Source: Thiomonas sp. FB-6
GTDB taxonomy: Bacteria; Pseudomonadota; Gammaproteobacteria; Burkholderiales; Burkholderiaceae_C
DNA: 64,000 nt
Direction: 5' to 3'
Assembly (NCBI RefSeq): GCF_000377645.1
Contig: NZ_KB898471.1
Coordinates: 381,084 to 445,083, forward strand
Shown: piece by piece, positions 1 through 14,426 of the stretch
Layout: every line of letters starts with the position of its first letter
Position numbering within the stretch: the first letter of the stretch is position 1
The notes under the pieces: model-generated
Seen by the model: the letters and a program-made list of their open reading frames with translations, nothing else
Database searches by the model: none
Told to the model about the DNA's origin: nothing
Position numbers and translations under genes: made by a program

Positions 1-95
1 GAGCGTAGCGAGGAGGGTCGTCCCATGAGCGCCGTGCACGGCCGCTCCGAAGCGGCGCTCCACTCCCTCGGGGAGTCGAGCGTAGCGAGGAGGGT
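1..95 (+). repeat. Duplicated translation-initiation segment, two 18-bp copies
   Basis: An 18-base sequence that includes AGGAGGGT occurs at 1-18 and again, identical, at 78-95. Each copy is followed six bases later by a start codon and a serine codon: ATG AGC at 25 and GTG AGC at 102. Between the copies are two small hairpins: a 6-bp stem at 41-56 with loop CCGA, and CTCCC/GGGAG with a 3-base loop at about 63-75. The second copy supplies the Shine-Dalgarno site of kdsB. The repeat is seen directly. That it arose by local duplication, or belongs to a dispersed repeat family, is inference. Confidence 0.7.
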
Positions 96-105
96 AGTCC
101 AGTGA
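25..105 (+). CDS. Possible 26-codon leader ORF, or 3' end of an upstream gene, overlapping kdsB
   Basis: An ATG at 25 with a good ribosome binding site (AGGAGGGT, 6-base spacing) opens a 26-codon frame. Its TGA (103-105) overlaps the GTG start of kdsB (102-104) in a GTGA arrangement typical of coupled translation. The same frame is open back to base 1, so this could equally be the tail of a gene that begins before the window. In Burkholderiales a small Trm112-family gene often precedes kdsB, but no Trm112 motif is visible here. The peptide has no recognisable domain. Confidence 0.3.
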   Translation: MSAVHGRSEAALHSLGESSVARRVVQ

Positions 106-902
106 GCGGCACGGGCTCCACGCCGGCGGCCCAGGCCCTGCCCTTTTGCGTGCTGATCCCGGCACGCCGCGCATCGAGCCGCCTACCCGACAAGGCGCTG
201 GCCGACATCGCCGGGCTGCCCATGGTCGTGCACGTGGCGCGGCGCGCGCTGGCCAGCGGTGCCACGCAGGTGGTGGTGGCCACCGACGACGCGGCCATCG
301 CCGAGGCCTGCTCGGCGCACGGCGTACGCGCGCTGCTGACCTCGCCGCTGCACGCCAGCGGCACCGACCGCATCGCCGAGGCGGCGCGCCAGCTGGCGCT
401 GGCCGAGGACTCCATCGTCGTGAACGTGCAGGGCGACGAGCCGCTGATCGAGCCCGCCCTGATCCGCGCCTGCGCCCAGCGCCTGCACGAGGACGCGCAG
501 GCCCAGATGGCCACGGCCGCGCACCCCATCACCGAGGCGCCCTGGATCACCGACCCCAACGTGGTGAAGGTGGTGCTCGACGCGCAGCAGCGCGCGCTGC
601 TGTTCTCGCGCGCGCCCATTCCCTGGCGACGCGACCAGTACGCCGCCGGCGGCGCCCCCGGGCTGCCCGCGCGCCTGCCCTTCCTGCGCCACGTGGGCAT
701 CTACGCCTTTCGCATGCACGCGCTGCGCGCCTTCTCCGAATTGCCGCCCTGCGAACTGGAGGCCGAGGAGGCGCTGGAGCAGTTGCGCGCGCTGTGGCAT
801 GGCTGGCGCATCGCCGTGCTGTGCGTGCAGCACGCGCCCGCCGCCGGCGTGGACACGCCGCAGGACCTGGAGCGCGTGCGGCGCCTGCTGGGCCACGCCT
901 GA
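102..902 (+). CDS. kdsB: 3-deoxy-manno-octulosonate cytidylyltransferase (CMP-KDO synthetase)
   Basis: Activates the lipopolysaccharide sugar KDO with CTP to form CMP-KDO, the donor for lipid A glycosylation; a cytosolic enzyme. The 266-residue product has the nucleotide-binding loop [14 protein letters not shown] at about residues 20-33 and the signature [11 protein letters not shown] at about 108-118. The length is close to the usual 250-260. The start is GTG at 102, with AGGAGGGT six bases upstream. A preceding short frame ends in the overlapping TGA, so translation may be coupled. adk follows 177 bases downstream on the same strand, the usual Burkholderiales order. Confidence 0.95.
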   Translation: MSGTGSTPAAQALPFCVLIPARRASSRLPDKALADIAGLPMVVHVARRALASGATQVVVATDDAAIAEACSAHGVRALLTSPLHASGTDRIAEAARQLALAEDSIVVNVQGDEPLIEPALIRACAQRLHEDAQAQMATAAHPITEAPWITDPNVVKVVLDAQQRALLFSRAPIPWRRDQYAAGGAPGLPARLPFLRHVGIYAFRMHALRAFSELPPCELEAEEALEQLRALWHGWRIAVLCVQHAPAAGVDTPQDLERVRRLLGHA

Positions 903-1733
<831 letters not shown>

Positions 1734-1788
1734 TTCCGGCGCGGCGCGGGCGGCGCGCTTTCCGCGCTGCGGCAGCACCGCTCACGCC

Positions 1789-3720
1789 ATGTCGTTGATT
1801 CCCCAGGACTTCATTCAGGAACTGCTCGGCCGCGTCGACATCGTCGAGGTGGTCGGACGCTCGGTGCAGCTGAAGAAGGCCGGCACCAACTACAAGGGGC
1901 TGTGCCCCTTCCACAGCGAGAAGTCCGCGTCCTTCACGGTCAGCCCTTCCAAGCAGTTCTATCACTGCTTCGGCTGCGGGGCGCACGGCAGCGCGATCGG
2001 CTTCCTGATGGAACACACGGGGATGAGCTTTCCCGACGCGGTGCGCGAACTGGCGCGCGACGCGGGCATGGAACTGCCGCAGCAGGAAGCCGACGAGGGC
2101 GAGCAGCGCCGCGCCGCCGAGCAGCGCAGTCACAAGGCGCGCCTGCGCGAGGTGCTGCAACAGGCCGAGGCCTTCTACCGCGAACGCCTGCGCGCCAGCA
2201 CGCGGGCCATCGACTACCTCAAGGGCCGCGGGCTGAGCGGGCGCTCGGCGGCGCGCTACGGCCTGGGATACGCACCCGACGACTGGCAGGGCCTGGCCAA
2301 GGTGTTCCCGAATTACGAGGCCGACCTGCTGCTGCAGTCGGGGCTGGTGGTGGCGCGCGACGCGCAGGGCCAGACCCTGGAGCCGGCGCAGGCCGCGGGC
2401 GCCACCGCGACGCGGCGCTACGACCGCCTGCGCGACCGCATCACCTTCCCCATTCGCAACGCCCAGGGCGAGATCATCGGCTTCGGCGGGCGCGTGCTCG
2501 ACCGCGGCGAGCCCAAGTACATCAACTCGCCCGAGACCGAGCTGTTCCACAAGGGCGAGGAACTGTACGGCCTGTTCGAGGCGCGCCAGGCGATCCAGCG
2601 CCACGGCCAGGTGCTGGTGGTCGAGGGCTACCTGGACGTGATTGCGCTGGCACAGCACGGCGTCGAGCACGCGGTGGCCACGCTCGGCACCGCGTGCACC
2701 CCGGACCATGTGCGCAAGCTGTTCCGCTACTGCGCGCAGATCGTGTTTTCCTTCGACGGCGACGCCGCCGGGCGCCGCGCCGCGGCGCGGGCCATGCAGT
2801 CCGCGCTGCCGGCGCTCAGCGACGAGCGTTCGGTGAAATTCCTGTTCCTGCCGGCCGAGCACGATCCGGACAGTTTCGTGCGAGAACTGGGTGCCGACGC
2901 CTTCGAGCGCGAGATCGCGCGCGCGCGCCCGCTGTCCGTGTTCCTGCTCGACCACGTCGGCGAGGGCCTGGCGCTGGACACCGCGGAAGGCCGCGCGCAA
3001 GCGATCGCGCGTGCGCGCGAACTGCTGGGTGCGATTCCAGAATCCGCGTTGAAGGGACAGATCCTCCATGAACTCGCGCAGCGCCTGCGCACGCCGGCCG
3101 ATGAATTGCGCGCCGCCCTCGCGCTGCCCACGGGCCGGCGCGCGGCGGCGCCGGGCGCGCCGGGCGCCGCTGCCGGCGCCGGCAGCGGCAGCAGTGCAAG
3201 AGGGACCGACGGCGGCGGCTCGCGCAGCGCCGGCGGCGCCGGCCCGCGCTCCCGGCCGGCCGAGCCGCGCATGCAGCGCCTGAGCCGGCCCAGGGTCGAC
3301 CACGCGCACACGGCCATGCGCATCCTGCTGGCCCACCCTGCCCTGTGGCGCGACATCAGCACCGCCCAGCATGACCTGCTGGTGGCCCATGCGGGTGCGG
3401 TCGGGGAACTTGCGCGCTGGCTGGAGTCCTACCTGGATGAACACGCCGAACCCACCCCTTCCTCGGTCTGGGAAGCGCTGCGCGCTGAAAATCTGCTGGA
3501 AGCCGCCGAAGCGCTGGAACCCGCCGAACTGCTCGAACGAGACGCCGCGGAATTGCGGCCTGACCTGCGAGGGGCGCTGGAAAGCATCGAAATGGCCTGG
3601 ATCAAGCAGCGCCAGCAGACGCTGGCCGCCGAGGGCCTGGCCGATGCGGCCTCGCGCCTGGAATACCAGGGGCTTTCCTTGCGCCTGCGCGAGCTCATGC
3701 GCAGCCTGCCGCGACTGTGA
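1789..3720 (+). CDS. dnaG: DNA primase
   Basis: Synthesises RNA primers at the replication fork and works with DnaB helicase. The 643-residue product has the N-terminal CHC2 zinc ribbon with likely ligands C39, H42, C60 and C63. The TOPRIM core carries [15 protein letters not shown] (E at about 279) and [11 protein letters not shown] (about 322-332), the catalytic acidic residues. A Gly/Ala-rich linker at about 440-490 leads to the C-terminal DnaB-interaction domain. The length is slightly above the E. coli enzyme because of the linker. dnaG directly precedes rpoD, as in the classical macromolecular synthesis operon; rpsU is not adjacent here. Confidence 0.97.
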   Translation: MSLIPQDFIQELLGRVDIVEVVGRSVQLKKAGTNYKGLCPFHSEKSASFTVSPSKQFYHCFGCGAHGSAIGFLMEHTGMSFPDAVRELARDAGMELPQQEADEGEQRRAAEQRSHKARLREVLQQAEAFYRERLRASTRAIDYLKGRGLSGRSAARYGLGYAPDDWQGLAKVFPNYEADLLLQSGLVVARDAQGQTLEPAQAAGATATRRYDRLRDRITFPIRNAQGEIIGFGGRVLDRGEPKYINSPETELFHKGEELYGLFEARQAIQRHGQVLVVEGYLDVIALAQHGVEHAVATLGTACTPDHVRKLFRYCAQIVFSFDGDAAGRRAAARAMQSALPALSDERSVKFLFLPAEHDPDSFVRELGADAFEREIARARPLSVFLLDHVGEGLALDTAEGRAQAIARARELLGAIPESALKGQILHELAQRLRTPADELRAALALPTGRRAAAPGAPGAAAGAGSGSSARGTDGGGSRSAGGAGPRSRPAEPRMQRLSRPRVDHAHTAMRILLAHPALWRDISTAQHDLLVAHAGAVGELARWLESYLDEHAEPTPSSVWEALRAENLLEAAEALEPAELLERDAAELRPDLRGALESIEMAWIKQRQQTLAAEGLADAASRLEYQGLSLRLRELMRSLPRL

Positions 3721-3730
3721 AAGCCTGCCC

Positions 3731-3749
3731 GGCCCGGCGCGCCCGGGCC
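3731..3749 (+). terminator. GC-rich hairpin after dnaG
   Basis: GGCCCGG (3731-3737) pairs perfectly with CCGGGCC (3743-3749) around a 5-base loop, starting 11 bases after the dnaG stop. No T-tract follows, so intrinsic termination is uncertain. It may act as an RNA 3'-end stabiliser or partial terminator that separates dnaG from the rpoD promoter. Confidence 0.4.
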
Positions 3750-3760
3750 CCTGCGCGCAC

Positions 3761-3789
3761 TTGAATTCGGCCGTCCCGCCATATACTAT
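3761..3789 (+). promoter_or_regulatory. Candidate sigma-70 promoter for rpoD
   Basis: TTGAAT at 3761-3766 resembles a -35 box. TATACT at 3782-3787 matches the -10 consensus at five of six positions with a 15-base spacer; the overlapping TACTAT at 3784-3789 gives a 17-base spacer. This is a conspicuously AT-rich island in GC-rich DNA, about 180 bases before the rpoD start, and it implies a long leader. Confidence 0.5.
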
Positions 3790-3970
3790 GGGGTTTTGCG
3801 CACAAGGCGCGAACGCGTCGCCCCCGTGCCGCCCAGTTGCGGGGCGGGGGCCGACGCGGATCCGGGGCGGCCCGCGGCTTGGCCTATTCTTGTTGCACGT
3901 CTTGTTGCACGACCGTCGATTCCCGCCACCGCAGGGGCCGGAATCGCACAAGCGTACGAGGAATCCGACG

Positions 3971-6292
<2,322 letters not shown>

Positions 6293-6294
6293 AT

Positions 6295-6312
6295 GCCCCT
6301 GCCCCCAGGGGC
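6295..6312 (+). terminator. Hairpin directly after rpoD
   Basis: GCCCCTG (6295-6301) and CAGGGGC (6306-6312) form a perfect 7-bp stem with a CCCC loop, two bases after the rpoD stop codon. No T-run follows, so it is a candidate 3'-end element rather than a proven intrinsic terminator. Confidence 0.45.
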
Positions 6313-6411
6313 GGGGCGGGGCCGAGCCGTGCCCTGCTCCGCCCCGGCGAGCGGCTTGCGGGCGCGGAATATTTCACACATCCCCGATGGGCCCCCGTTA
6401 GACTTGCGCAC

Positions 6412-7326
6412 ATGTCGACTCTGCGCAAGCCCGTGACCCGGACCGTGGTGTTCGCCGACGTGGTCGGCAGCACGGGCCTGTACAAGTCGCTCGGCGACAC
6501 CGCCGCGGCCCGCCTGATGACCCAGGTCACCCAGGCCACCGGAGAGATCATCGCCCAATACCGCGGCCAGGTGGTGAAGACCCTGGGCGACGGCCTGCTG
6601 GCGGTGTTCGACGACAACGCCGCCGCGGTGCAGGCCTGTTGCGAGGCGCAACGACGCCTGGCCCAGTGGAATCACGACAATTCGGCGCCGGTTTCGGTTC
6701 CGCTGAAAATCGGCCTGTCCCGCGGCCCGGTGGTGCTGAGCCCCGGGGATTGCTTCGGCGACGCGGTGAACGCCGCGGCCCGCCTGTCCGGCTCGGCGGC
6801 CGGCGGCCAGATCCTGCTGGGCGAGGCGGTGGCCGAGGGTCTGAGCCTGGAACAGCAGGCGCGCCTGCGCAGCCTGGGCTCCATTTTCCTGCGCGGCTAC
6901 GAACAGGCGGTGCCGGTGCACCAGATCGAGTGGGACGCCGGCTGGCAGAACAGCCAGACCATGCCCCATCTGCCGACGGTGATCGCCAACGCCACCCAGC
7001 ACCTGGGGCTGAGCTGGCTGGACGTGCACCAGGACATGCCTGCCTCCCAGGGCGTGCTGCACATCGGGCGCACGCAGGCCGCCGAATTCGTCGTCAACGA
7101 CATCCGGGTTTCCCGCCAGCACGCCCGCATCGAGTGGCGCGGAAGCTATTTCATGCTCACCGACCTGTCCAGCAACGGCACCTGGGTGCGCTACGCCGGG
7201 CAGGACAACGCGCTGGCGCTGCGCCGCAACGAATGCGTGCTGCACGGCCAGGGCGAGATCTGCCTGGGCGCCAAGCCCACCGACCCTACCGCGCCGACCG
7301 TGGTGTTCGAGGTGTTCGACCGCTGA
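6412..7326 (+). CDS. Class III adenylate/guanylate cyclase with C-terminal FHA domain
   Basis: Predicted to make cyclic AMP (or cGMP) and to bind a phosphothreonine partner. The 304-residue product starts at ATG 6412. Residues ~10-180 form a class III catalytic domain. The metal-binding aspartates are in [10 protein letters not shown] (D16) and VVKTLGDG (D60), and [10 protein letters not shown] carries the Asn/Arg transition-state pair, so the site looks complete. Residues ~210-300 form an FHA domain with the core [12 protein letters not shown] and SSNGTW. No signal peptide or membrane segment is seen, so it should be cytosolic. It lies between rpoD and hemH, 33 bases from the latter. Nucleotide specificity is not decided. 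Confidence 0.85.
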   Translation: MSTLRKPVTRTVVFADVVGSTGLYKSLGDTAAARLMTQVTQATGEIIAQYRGQVVKTLGDGLLAVFDDNAAAVQACCEAQRRLAQWNHDNSAPVSVPLKIGLSRGPVVLSPGDCFGDAVNAAARLSGSAAGGQILLGEAVAEGLSLEQQARLRSLGSIFLRGYEQAVPVHQIEWDAGWQNSQTMPHLPTVIANATQHLGLSWLDVHQDMPASQGVLHIGRTQAAEFVVNDIRVSRQHARIEWRGSYFMLTDLSSNGTWVRYAGQDNALALRRNECVLHGQGEICLGAKPTDPTAPTVVFEVFDR

Positions 7327-7359
7327 AGTCGCGCTCGACGCCTCGCCGCCCGCCGACCC

Positions 7360-8457
7360 ATGTCTTCCAGTCCCCCCGAAAACTTCGAGCACGGCCGCCC
7401 CACCACCACCGCCGTCGTCCTGTTCAACCTCGGTACGCCGGGCGCGCCCACGCCCGCGGCGGTGCGCCGCTACCTGCGCGAGTTCCTCGCCGACCCGCGG
7501 GTCATCGAGGTGCCGCGCGCGGTATGGCTGCCGATCCTGCACGGCATCATCGTGCCCTTCCGCTCCCCGCGCACGGCGACCAAGTACGCGCGCATCTGGC
7601 AGGCCGCCGGATCCCCGCTGGCCGTGGCCACCGCGGCGCTGGAGCGGGCGCTGCAGGCCGAACTCGAGCGCCGCGGCCACCATGTGACGGTGCGCCACGC
7701 GATGCGCTACGGCGAGCCCGCCACCGGCGCCGTGCTGGAGCAGTTGCACGCCCAGGGCGCCACGCGCCTGCTGGGGGTGCCGCTGTATCCCCAGTACAGC
7801 GCGGCCACCACCGCCACCGCGCTGGACGCCGTGGCGGGTTGGCTGCGCGGCCAGCGCCGCCAGCCCGCGCTGCGCTGGGTGCGCAACTTCGCCGACGATG
7901 CGGGCTACATCGAAGCGCTGGCCGCCAAGGTGCGCGCCCACTGGGCCGAGCACGGGCGTCCCGAGCGCCTGGTGATGAGCTTCCACGGCATGCCCCGGCG
8001 CACCCTGCTGCGCGGGGACCCCTATCACTGCGAATGCCGCAAGACGGCCCGCCTGCTGGCCGAGGCGCTGGGCCTGGACGACAAGCAGTTCCTGGTGAGC
8101 TTCCAGTCGCGCTTCGGCGCCGAGGCCTGGCTGCAGCCCTACACCGAACCCAGCCTGCGCGAGCTGGCCCGCGCCGGCGTGCGCCGGGTCGACGTGGTGT
8201 GCCCGGGTTTCGTCGCCGACTGCCTGGAAACCCTGGAGGAGATCGCCATCGAGGGCAAGCAGGCCTTCCTGTCCAGCGGCGGCTCCGAGTTCCACTACAT
8301 CGCCTGCCTGAACGACGACCCGCACTGGGTCGGCGCGCTGGCCGACCTGGTGGAACGGGAACTGCAGGGCTGGCCCACGCGCACGCCCGCGGACCCGGCG
8401 CAACTCGCGGCCAGCGCGGCGCGCGCCGACGCGCTGCGCCGCGCCCAGGAGGCCTGA
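7360..8457 (+). CDS. hemH: Ferrochelatase
   Basis: Inserts ferrous iron into protoporphyrin IX, the last step of heme synthesis; a cytosolic, membrane-associated enzyme. The 365-residue product has the N-terminal family motif VVLFNLGTP, the catalytic-histidine segment [18 protein letters not shown] at about residues 206-223, [16 protein letters not shown], and the C-terminal [15 protein letters not shown] signature. The length matches proteobacterial enzymes. In this order hemH often lies near grpE-dnaK, as here with one gene between. Confidence 0.96.
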   Translation: MSSSPPENFEHGRPTTTAVVLFNLGTPGAPTPAAVRRYLREFLADPRVIEVPRAVWLPILHGIIVPFRSPRTATKYARIWQAAGSPLAVATAALERALQAELERRGHHVTVRHAMRYGEPATGAVLEQLHAQGATRLLGVPLYPQYSAATTATALDAVAGWLRGQRRQPALRWVRNFADDAGYIEALAAKVRAHWAEHGRPERLVMSFHGMPRRTLLRGDPYHCECRKTARLLAEALGLDDKQFLVSFQSRFGAEAWLQPYTEPSLRELARAGVRRVDVVCPGFVADCLETLEEIAIEGKQAFLSSGGSEFHYIACLNDDPHWVGALADLVERELQGWPTRTPADPAQLAASAARADALRRAQEA

Positions 8458-8502
8458 TCCCGGCCGATTCCTGCCAGGATATCGCCCAAATACCGGCCAG
8501 GC

Positions 8503-10356
8503 ATGGCCGCAGTCGCGTCAACTTGCCTCGGGGGCGCCGGCATCCGCACGGCGTGGCAACATGGCGCCCCGTGGGATAAAGACCACACGATTTCTAAGCC
8601 TTTTTCCGAGCCCGCCTTGCCCCTGTCCGCCCCCCTTCCCCGCTCCCTCGGCGGCAAGACCCTGCCACCGTGGGTCGCCGACGCCGCCGTGTTGCTGCTG
8701 GTCGCGGCCTGCATGTTCTGGGGCCTCGGCCGCCCGCCGATCCGCGACAACAACGAAGCCTTGTACGCCGACATCGCGATGGCGATGAGCCAAGGCGGCG
8801 GCTGGCTGATCCCCCACCTGAACGGCGTCCCCTACATCGAGAAGCCTCCGCTGCTGTACTGGCTGATGGCGCTGAGTTTCAAGGCCTTCGGCGTCGGCGC
8901 CTGGCAGGCCAGGCTGCCCGATGCGCTGGCGGCCTGGGCGGCCAGCCTGGGCTGCATCCTGCTCGGGCGCCGGCTGGACGCGCCGCTGGCGGGGCGCGCG
9001 GCCGCGCTGATGGCCGGCACCTCGCTGGGCTGGGTGGAGATCGGCCGCACCATCCTGTTCGACCCGCTGATGAGCCTGGGCTGGCTGGCCGCGCTGGCCC
9101 TGGTGGTGCTGGCCGAACAGCGGGAAAGCCGCGCGCTGATGCGCTGGGCCATGCTGCCGCTGGGCCTGGCGGTGATGACCAAGGGGCCCGAGGCCCTGGT
9201 GCTGCTCGGCCTGGTAGGCCTGGTGCAACTGCTGCTGTCGCCCGGGCCGCTGCCGCGCGCGCGCATGCTGCGCCTGTTCCTGGACCCCTGGGCGATCGTC
9301 CTGTTCCTGCTCGTGGCTCTGCCCTGGCAACTGCTCGCCGCCTGGCACCAGAGCGGATTCGCCTGGTTCTTCTGGGTCAACGAGACCATCGACCGCTTCC
9401 TCGGCACGCGCATTCCGGAAGACTTCCACCATGGGCCCTGGTGGTATTACCTGCCCAAGCTGCTGATCGGCACCTTCCAGTGGACCGGGCCGATGGCCGC
9501 GCTGGCGCTGTGCACACGGCGCGCCGGCGCGAGCCCGGCGGCGCGCAGCGCGGTCTGGGCGCGCAATGCCTCGCTCGGCCTGCTGCTGTTCTTCTCCGCC
9601 TCCAGCGACAAGGGCGCCTACTACCTGCTGCCGGTGGTGGTGCTGCTCGCGTGGTGGGCCGGCCAACGCCTGCAGCAGGCAGTCGATGAAGGCAGGATCG
9701 CGACGGCCAGGGGCTGGATCGCCGCCGGATGCCTGCTGTTCGGCCTGGCCGCCGCGGGACTGTGGCTGGCCATCGCCACCGTGCCGGAGGTGCGGCTGAT
9801 GGCCCTGCGCAGCGGCCTGCCGCGGCCCCAATGCGCGCTGCTGCCATGGCTGAGCCTGAGCCTGCTGGCGATCTCGCTACTGGCCGCGCTGCTGCTGCGC
9901 AGCGGCCTGCTGGAGGCCGGCCTGCTGGTGTTCGGCCTCAGCGGGATGGCCATGAGCCTGTTCGCCACCGAGCTGGCGGTGGCCAAGACTCCCGACACCT
10001 CCCAGCAGCATGTCGCGCAGGTCCTGCACGCGATGTTCCCGCGCGGCGTGCACATGTATTCCTGGCAGACCTTCGAGGACCAGGACGCCTCGCTGCTGTT
10101 CTACGGCCTGCGCCCGCTGCGCGTGATCGACAGCAAGAGCTCGGACCTGTGGTTCGGCTGCCGCCACGCCGCCGGCCCCTCCCCCTGCGTGGGCACCGCC
10201 ACGGTGCGCGACGCCATGCGGGCGGGCCGCCCGTTGGCCGTCTGGGTGGCGCGCGACCGCCTGGCCTCCTTCCTGGGAACCGGCCTGGCCGTGGGCATGC
10301 GCCCGCTGGGATTCCGCGACAGCATCGTGTTCGTGCGCCGCGGCTCGGCCCCCTGA
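8503..10356 (+). CDS. ArnT-like glycosyltransferase, multi-pass membrane protein (PMT/GT39 fold)
   Basis: Resembles the GT39/ArnT family, which uses polyprenyl-phosphate sugars to modify lipid A or proteins on the periplasmic side. Up to 617 residues with about ten or more hydrophobic segments, the first at about residues 55-75. The catalytic-loop signature is [19 protein letters not shown], followed by [20 protein letters not shown]. The substrate cannot be told, and no arnBCAD genes are adjacent. The start is uncertain: the first 38 residues from ATG 8503 look non-native, and TTG at 8617 is an alternative. The sigma-32 promoter of grpE begins 10 bases after its stop. Confidence 0.75.
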   Translation: MAAVASTCLGGAGIRTAWQHGAPWDKDHTISKPFSEPALPLSAPLPRSLGGKTLPPWVADAAVLLLVAACMFWGLGRPPIRDNNEALYADIAMAMSQGGGWLIPHLNGVPYIEKPPLLYWLMALSFKAFGVGAWQARLPDALAAWAASLGCILLGRRLDAPLAGRAAALMAGTSLGWVEIGRTILFDPLMSLGWLAALALVVLAEQRESRALMRWAMLPLGLAVMTKGPEALVLLGLVGLVQLLLSPGPLPRARMLRLFLDPWAIVLFLLVALPWQLLAAWHQSGFAWFFWVNETIDRFLGTRIPEDFHHGPWWYYLPKLLIGTFQWTGPMAALALCTRRAGASPAARSAVWARNASLGLLLFFSASSDKGAYYLLPVVVLLAWWAGQRLQQAVDEGRIATARGWIAAGCLLFGLAAAGLWLAIATVPEVRLMALRSGLPRPQCALLPWLSLSLLAISLLAALLLRSGLLEAGLLVFGLSGMAMSLFATELAVAKTPDTSQQHVAQVLHAMFPRGVHMYSWQTFEDQDASLLFYGLRPLRVIDSKSSDLWFGCRHAAGPSPCVGTATVRDAMRAGRPLAVWVARDRLASFLGTGLAVGMRPLGFRDSIVFVRRGSAP

Positions 10357-10365
10357 CGGCCGCCT

Positions 10366-10393
10366 CTTGAAAGTCCCCGCAGCGCCCCCATCT
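10366..10393 (+). promoter_or_regulatory. Sigma-32 heat-shock promoter of the grpE-dnaK operon
   Basis: CTTGAA at 10366-10371 and CCCCATCT at 10386-10393 are separated by exactly 14 bases. This matches the RpoH consensus (CTTGAA-N13/14-CCCCATNT) at every conserved position. The predicted transcript start near 10400 lies upstream of the grpE ATG at 10448, and it excludes the longer reading-frame start at 10367. No CIRCE element was seen, so regulation by RpoH rather than HrcA is inferred. Confidence 0.88.
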
Positions 10394-10447
10394 GCCCCGG
10401 CAGACCCGCGCGCCGCTCCCGGCGCGCCGATGCAACCCAGCCGATCC

Positions 10448-11038
10448 ATGACCCAGACTCCCCCGAACGAATCCCCGGCGGCGCAGGCCGCCGACCCGAC
10501 CCCCGCGGCCGATGAGCAGGCTCGCGCTCAGGCCGCCGGCGGCGACGCCCTGGAACAGGCGCTGAAGGCCGCCCAGGACGAACTCGAGGCGCTGAAGGAC
10601 CAGTTCCTGCGTGCCAAGGCCGAGGCCGAGAACGTGCGCCGCCGCGCCGAGGAGGAAAGCGCCAGGGCGCGCAAGTTCGCCGTGGAATCGATGGCCCAGG
10701 AACTGCTGCCGGTGAAGGACAGCCTGGAGGCCGCGCTGGCCGACGCCAGCGGCAGCATCGAGGCCCTGAAAAAGGGCGTCGAACTCACGCTGAGCCAGTT
10801 GCGCGGCGCCTTCGAGCGCAGCCGCATCCAGGAAGTCGAGCCCGCGGTGGGCGAGCGCTTCGACCCGGCCCGCCACCAGGCGATCGCCAGCATCCCCTCG
10901 GAGCAGGCCCCCAACACCGTGGTCGCGGTGCTGCAGAAGGGCTACGTGCTGGCCGAGCGCACGCTGCGCCCGGCCATGGTCACCGTGGCCGCGGCCCAGG
11001 GCGCGGCACCGACCCAACCCGGCGCCGCGGGGGCTTGA
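10448..11038 (+). CDS. grpE: Nucleotide exchange factor GrpE
   Basis: Releases ADP from DnaK during the chaperone cycle. The 196-residue product starts at ATG 10448; the frame is open to 10367, but that start lies inside the sigma-32 promoter. ATG 10430 is a possible alternative. After an acidic, Ala/Pro-rich tail, residues ~45-110 form the long coiled coil ([20 protein letters not shown]). The C-terminal beta domain ends with [20 protein letters not shown]. The length is normal. It is followed by dnaK 98 bases downstream. Confidence 0.95.
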   Translation: MTQTPPNESPAAQAADPTPAADEQARAQAAGGDALEQALKAAQDELEALKDQFLRAKAEAENVRRRAEEESARARKFAVESMAQELLPVKDSLEAALADASGSIEALKKGVELTLSQLRGAFERSRIQEVEPAVGERFDPARHQAIASIPSEQAPNTVVAVLQKGYVLAERTLRPAMVTVAAAQGAAPTQPGAAGA

Positions 11039-11136
11039 ATCCGGCGCAATCGGCTGCATCTGCTGTTGCAGCAGGCCGGGCACCCCGCCGCCCGCCGACC
11101 TGAATACCAACCTTCACGAGACTTCCGGAGTTCAAC

Positions 11137-13080
<1,944 letters not shown>

Positions 13081-13160
13081 ACGGGTGAACCTACCGGCCT
13101 TGCGCGCGCCGCGCCCCGGCCCGCCCCCGCGGGGGCCCCGGCCGGCGCGGCGTATGCTCG

Positions 13161-13196
13161 GGAGGGCGCCGCGCGCGCCCTCCCTTTTTGTCTTTT
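13161..13196 (+). terminator. Rho-independent terminator between dnaK and dnaJ
   Basis: GGAGGGCGC (13161-13169) and GCGCCCTCC (13175-13183) form a perfect 9-bp stem with a 5-base loop, followed by CTTTTTGTCTTTT (13184-13196). It is one of the two strongest intrinsic terminators in the window. It ends 18 bases before dnaJ, so dnaJ is reached either by read-through or from its own promoter. Confidence 0.85.
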
Positions 13197-13214
13197 ACCG
13201 CTCGCAATTCGATC

Positions 13215-14345
13215 ATGGCCAAGCGTGATTTCTACGAAGTTCTGGGGGTGCCCCGCGATGCCGACGAGGAGGCCCTGAAGAAGGCCTATCGCAAGCTGGC
13301 GATGAAGTACCACCCGGACCGCACCCAGGGCGACAAGGACAGCGAGGAGCGCTTCAAGGAAGCCAAGCAGGCCTACGAGACCCTGAGCGATGCGCAAAAG
13401 CGCGCCGCCTACGACCGCTACGGCCACGCCGGGGTCGACCCCTCGGCGGCCGGCATGGGCGCGGGCGGCTTCGGCGGCGGCGCCGGATTCGCCGACTTCG
13501 GCAGCATCTTCGAGGAGATCTTCGGCGGCGGCGGCGCGCGCCAGCGCGGCGGCCCGCAGGTGTACCGCGGCGCCGACCTGAGCTACTCGCTGAGCCTGAG
13601 CCTGGAGGAGGCCGCCCACGGCACCACCAAGTCGCTGCGCATTCCCAGCTGGGACGCCTGCGGCACCTGCCACGGCAGCGGCGCCAAGCCCGGCACCAAG
13701 CCCAAGACCTGCCCGGCCTGCGGCGGCAGCGGCGCCACCACCCAGCGCATGGGCCCCTTCGCGATGCAGCAGACCTGTGGCACCTGCGGCGGCACCGGCA
13801 AGGTCATCCCCGAGCCCTGCACGAGCTGCCACGGCGAGGGCCGCATCCAGCGCCAGAAGACCCTGGAGGTGCAGATCCCGGCGGGCATCGACACCGGCAT
13901 GCGCATCCGCTCCAGCGGCAACGGCGAGCCGGGGCTGGGCGGCGGTCCGGCCGGCGACCTGTACGTGGAAATCCAGATCAAGCCGCATGCGCTGTTCGAG
14001 CGCAACGGCAACGACCTGCACTGCCGCATCCCGGTGAGCATGACCGCCGCCGCACTGGGTGCGCGCATCGAGGTGCCCACGCTGGGCGGCGCCGCCGAGA
14101 TCGACCTGCCCGAGGGCACGCAGTCGGGCAAGACCCTGCGCCTGCGCGGCAAGGGCATCAAGGGCATCCACGCCGCCCATGCGGGCGACCTGTACTGCCA
14201 CATCGAGGTGGAGACCCCGGTGCGTCTGAACGAGGAACAGCGCCGGCTGCTCGAGCAGCTCGACGAATCCCTCAAGCTCGGCGGCGACCGCCACACCCCC
14301 AGCGGCAAGAGCTGGGCCGACAAGGTGCGCGACTTCTTCAAGTGA
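13215..14345 (+). CDS. dnaJ: Chaperone protein DnaJ (Hsp40)
   Basis: J-protein that delivers substrates to DnaK and stimulates its ATPase. The 376-residue product starts [19 protein letters not shown] at ATG 13215. The J domain carries HPD in [10 protein letters not shown]. The Gly/Phe region is at about 75-110, with a Gly-rich stretch. Four zinc-binding CxxCxGxG repeats follow: [24 protein letters not shown] and CTSCHGEG. The C-terminal substrate domains are complete. A terminator separates it from dnaK, which could lower its expression relative to DnaK. Confidence 0.98.
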   Translation: MAKRDFYEVLGVPRDADEEALKKAYRKLAMKYHPDRTQGDKDSEERFKEAKQAYETLSDAQKRAAYDRYGHAGVDPSAAGMGAGGFGGGAGFADFGSIFEEIFGGGGARQRGGPQVYRGADLSYSLSLSLEEAAHGTTKSLRIPSWDACGTCHGSGAKPGTKPKTCPACGGSGATTQRMGPFAMQQTCGTCGGTGKVIPEPCTSCHGEGRIQRQKTLEVQIPAGIDTGMRIRSSGNGEPGLGGGPAGDLYVEIQIKPHALFERNGNDLHCRIPVSMTAAALGARIEVPTLGGAAEIDLPEGTQSGKTLRLRGKGIKGIHAAHAGDLYCHIEVETPVRLNEEQRRLLEQLDESLKLGGDRHTPSGKSWADKVRDFFK

Positions 14346-14426
14346 GCCCCCGCGGCCTGCACGGGGCCGGGGCCGCGGATGCGACAATGCGGGTTTCGCA
14401 TTCGCATCCCCAAGCCCGATTCGACC

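Noticed and set aside
3371-3970. 200-codon N-terminal extension of RpoD
   Set aside because: It overlaps dnaG in another frame and crosses the proposed promoter; the family N-terminus begins at 3971.
13188-13214. Upstream start for dnaJ at 13188
   Set aside because: It lies within the T-tract of the terminator; ATG 13215 gives the canonical DnaJ N-terminus.
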